Assembly: GCA_045592985.1 (NCBI GenBank)
Contig: JAZNVU010000013.1
Location: forward strand, 1 to 21,908
Source of the DNA: UMGS172 sp045592985
GTDB lineage: Bacteria > Bacillota > Clostridia > Oscillospirales > Acutalibacteraceae
DNA: 21,908 nucleotides
Direction of reading: 5' to 3'
A program made the translations under genes and the position numbers. Shown piece by piece: positions 21,189 to 21,908 of the stretch. Within the stretch, counting starts at the first letter, position 1. Each line of letters opens with the position of its first letter. Below the pieces are notes generated by a model. The model was not told where the DNA came from, made no database searches, and worked only from the letters and a program-made list of their open reading frames with translations.

Positions 21189-21908
21189 TTACTGATTAAA
21201 TACGCTGAGAATAGAAATGCTATCATCGTCATCATCGTTTCCGGTAGAAATGCTGTTGAGAATATCATCAGCAGGGCTCTTCTCTTCTTTAGAATCGCCA
21301 AGACCGGTAGCAACAACGGTAATTCTCATTTCATCCTCTAAGGTCTCATCAAGCTGAACACCCCAGATAATGGTTGCATCGGGATGAGCCATATCAGCAA
21401 CGATAGTAGATGCCTGGTCAGCTTCTTCAAGTCCGATATCCTCAGAACCGATAATGCTAATAATAACGCCGCGTGCATTACGCATATCAGTCTCAATAAG
21501 AGGACTGGAGATGGCCATCTGAGCAGCCTGTTCAGCCTTGTCACGACCGGTAGCAACACCAACACCCATGTGTGCATAGCCTGCATCCTTCATAACTGCG
21601 GTAACGTCGGCAAAGTCGAGGTTAACCATAGAAGTACCGGTAATGAGTTCGGAAATGCTCTGAACACCCTGACGGAGAACATCGTCAGCAATTTCAAAAG
21701 CGTTCTTCAAAGTAATCTTCTCGGAAGATACATATTTAAGTCTCTCGTTAGGAATAACGATAAGGCTGTCAACATGCTCTCTGAGAGCTGCGATACCCTC
21801 TTCAGCCTGCTGCATTCTCTTCTGACGCTCGAAAGCGAAGGGTTTGGTTACGATACCAACAGTAAGTATACCAAGTTCTTTAGCGATCTGAGCAACTACG
21901 GGAGCTGC
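21189..21908 (-). CDS. ftsZ: Cell division protein FtsZ, C-terminal part (5' end outside window)
   Basis: FtsZ is the tubulin-like GTPase that forms the division ring. The frame is open to the right edge of the window, giving 239 C-terminal residues; the ATG at 21815 is internal. Visible elements are AAPVVAQIAKELG and TVGIVTKPF at the edge, the T7 catalytic loop NLDFADV that completes the GTPase site of the neighbouring subunit, GVGVATG, and the C-terminal subdomain ending in RITVVATGL. The tail after it is short (about 40 residues), very acidic, and ends SISILSVFNQ instead of the common DIPxFLR-type peptide that binds FtsA, SepF and ZapA-type partners. The usual ftsA neighbour would be beyond the window, if present. 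Confidence 0.96.
   Translation of the reverse strand, partial: AAPVVAQIAKELGILTVGIVTKPFAFERQKRMQQAEEGIAALREHVDSLIVIPNERLKYVSSEKITLKNAFEIADDVLRQGVQSISELITGTSMVNLDFADVTAVMKDAGYAHMGVGVATGRDKAEQAAQMAISSPLIETDMRNARGVIISIIGSEDIGLEEADQASTIVADMAHPDATIIWGVQLDETLEDEMRITVVATGLGDSKEEKSPADDILNSISTGNDDDDDSISILSVFNQ

Overview
The window looks like a chromosome segment of an endospore-forming member of the Clostridia, probably an Oscillospirales/Ruminococcaceae-type gut anaerobe. Support comes from spo0A and ypeB, Prp with an extended L27, a ThiI without a rhodanese domain, the YetF/DUF4363 pair, AT-rich DNA, GGAGG-type ribosome binding sites and several TTG starts. Almost everything is core or near-core coding sequence. 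I see no rRNA, tRNA, CRISPR array, insertion sequence or prophage.

Layout. Positions 2-2784 (+) hold the end of aconitase, isocitrate dehydrogenase and the NADH-sensing repressor Rex, closed by a terminator. Next come yetF and a DUF4363 gene (+), which meet spo0A (-) tail to tail with a short overlap. An AT-rich, hairpin-containing gap separates spo0A from an AraC-family regulator (+). A bidirectional terminator lies between that regulator and an RsmF-type rRNA methyltransferase (-). A 52-residue Asn/Gln-rich protein (+), with a promoter resembling forespore sigma-G promoters, diverges from the methyltransferase. A long minus-strand block follows: rplU, prp, rpmA, terminator, obg, mini-RNase III, YitT-family protein, with ypeB (-) just upstream of the rplU promoter.

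From 12615 to 21091 (+) runs an apparent operon: cysteine desulfurase, thiI, cinA, a class B sortase, a 997-residue multidomain SpoIID protein, and a COG2426 membrane protein. It ends in a strong terminator facing the 3' end of ftsZ (-), which leaves the window.

The most unusual object is the 997-residue protein at 17588-20581. From N to C terminus it reads as a degenerate MoCF/CinA-like cytoplasmic domain, an acidic linker, one membrane segment, a sortase-B-like domain lacking the catalytic His and Cys, a Ser/Thr-rich stalk, and a SpoIID/LytB domain with its catalytic Glu. Two of its modules resemble its two immediate upstream neighbours, CinA and the intact sortase. Its cytoplasmic tail also shares a short motif (V-[ST]-Q-K-Y-x-[DE]-P) with the sortase's tail. 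I infer a membrane-tethered cell-wall enzyme whose regulatory modules may derive from local duplication. The biochemical role is unknown.
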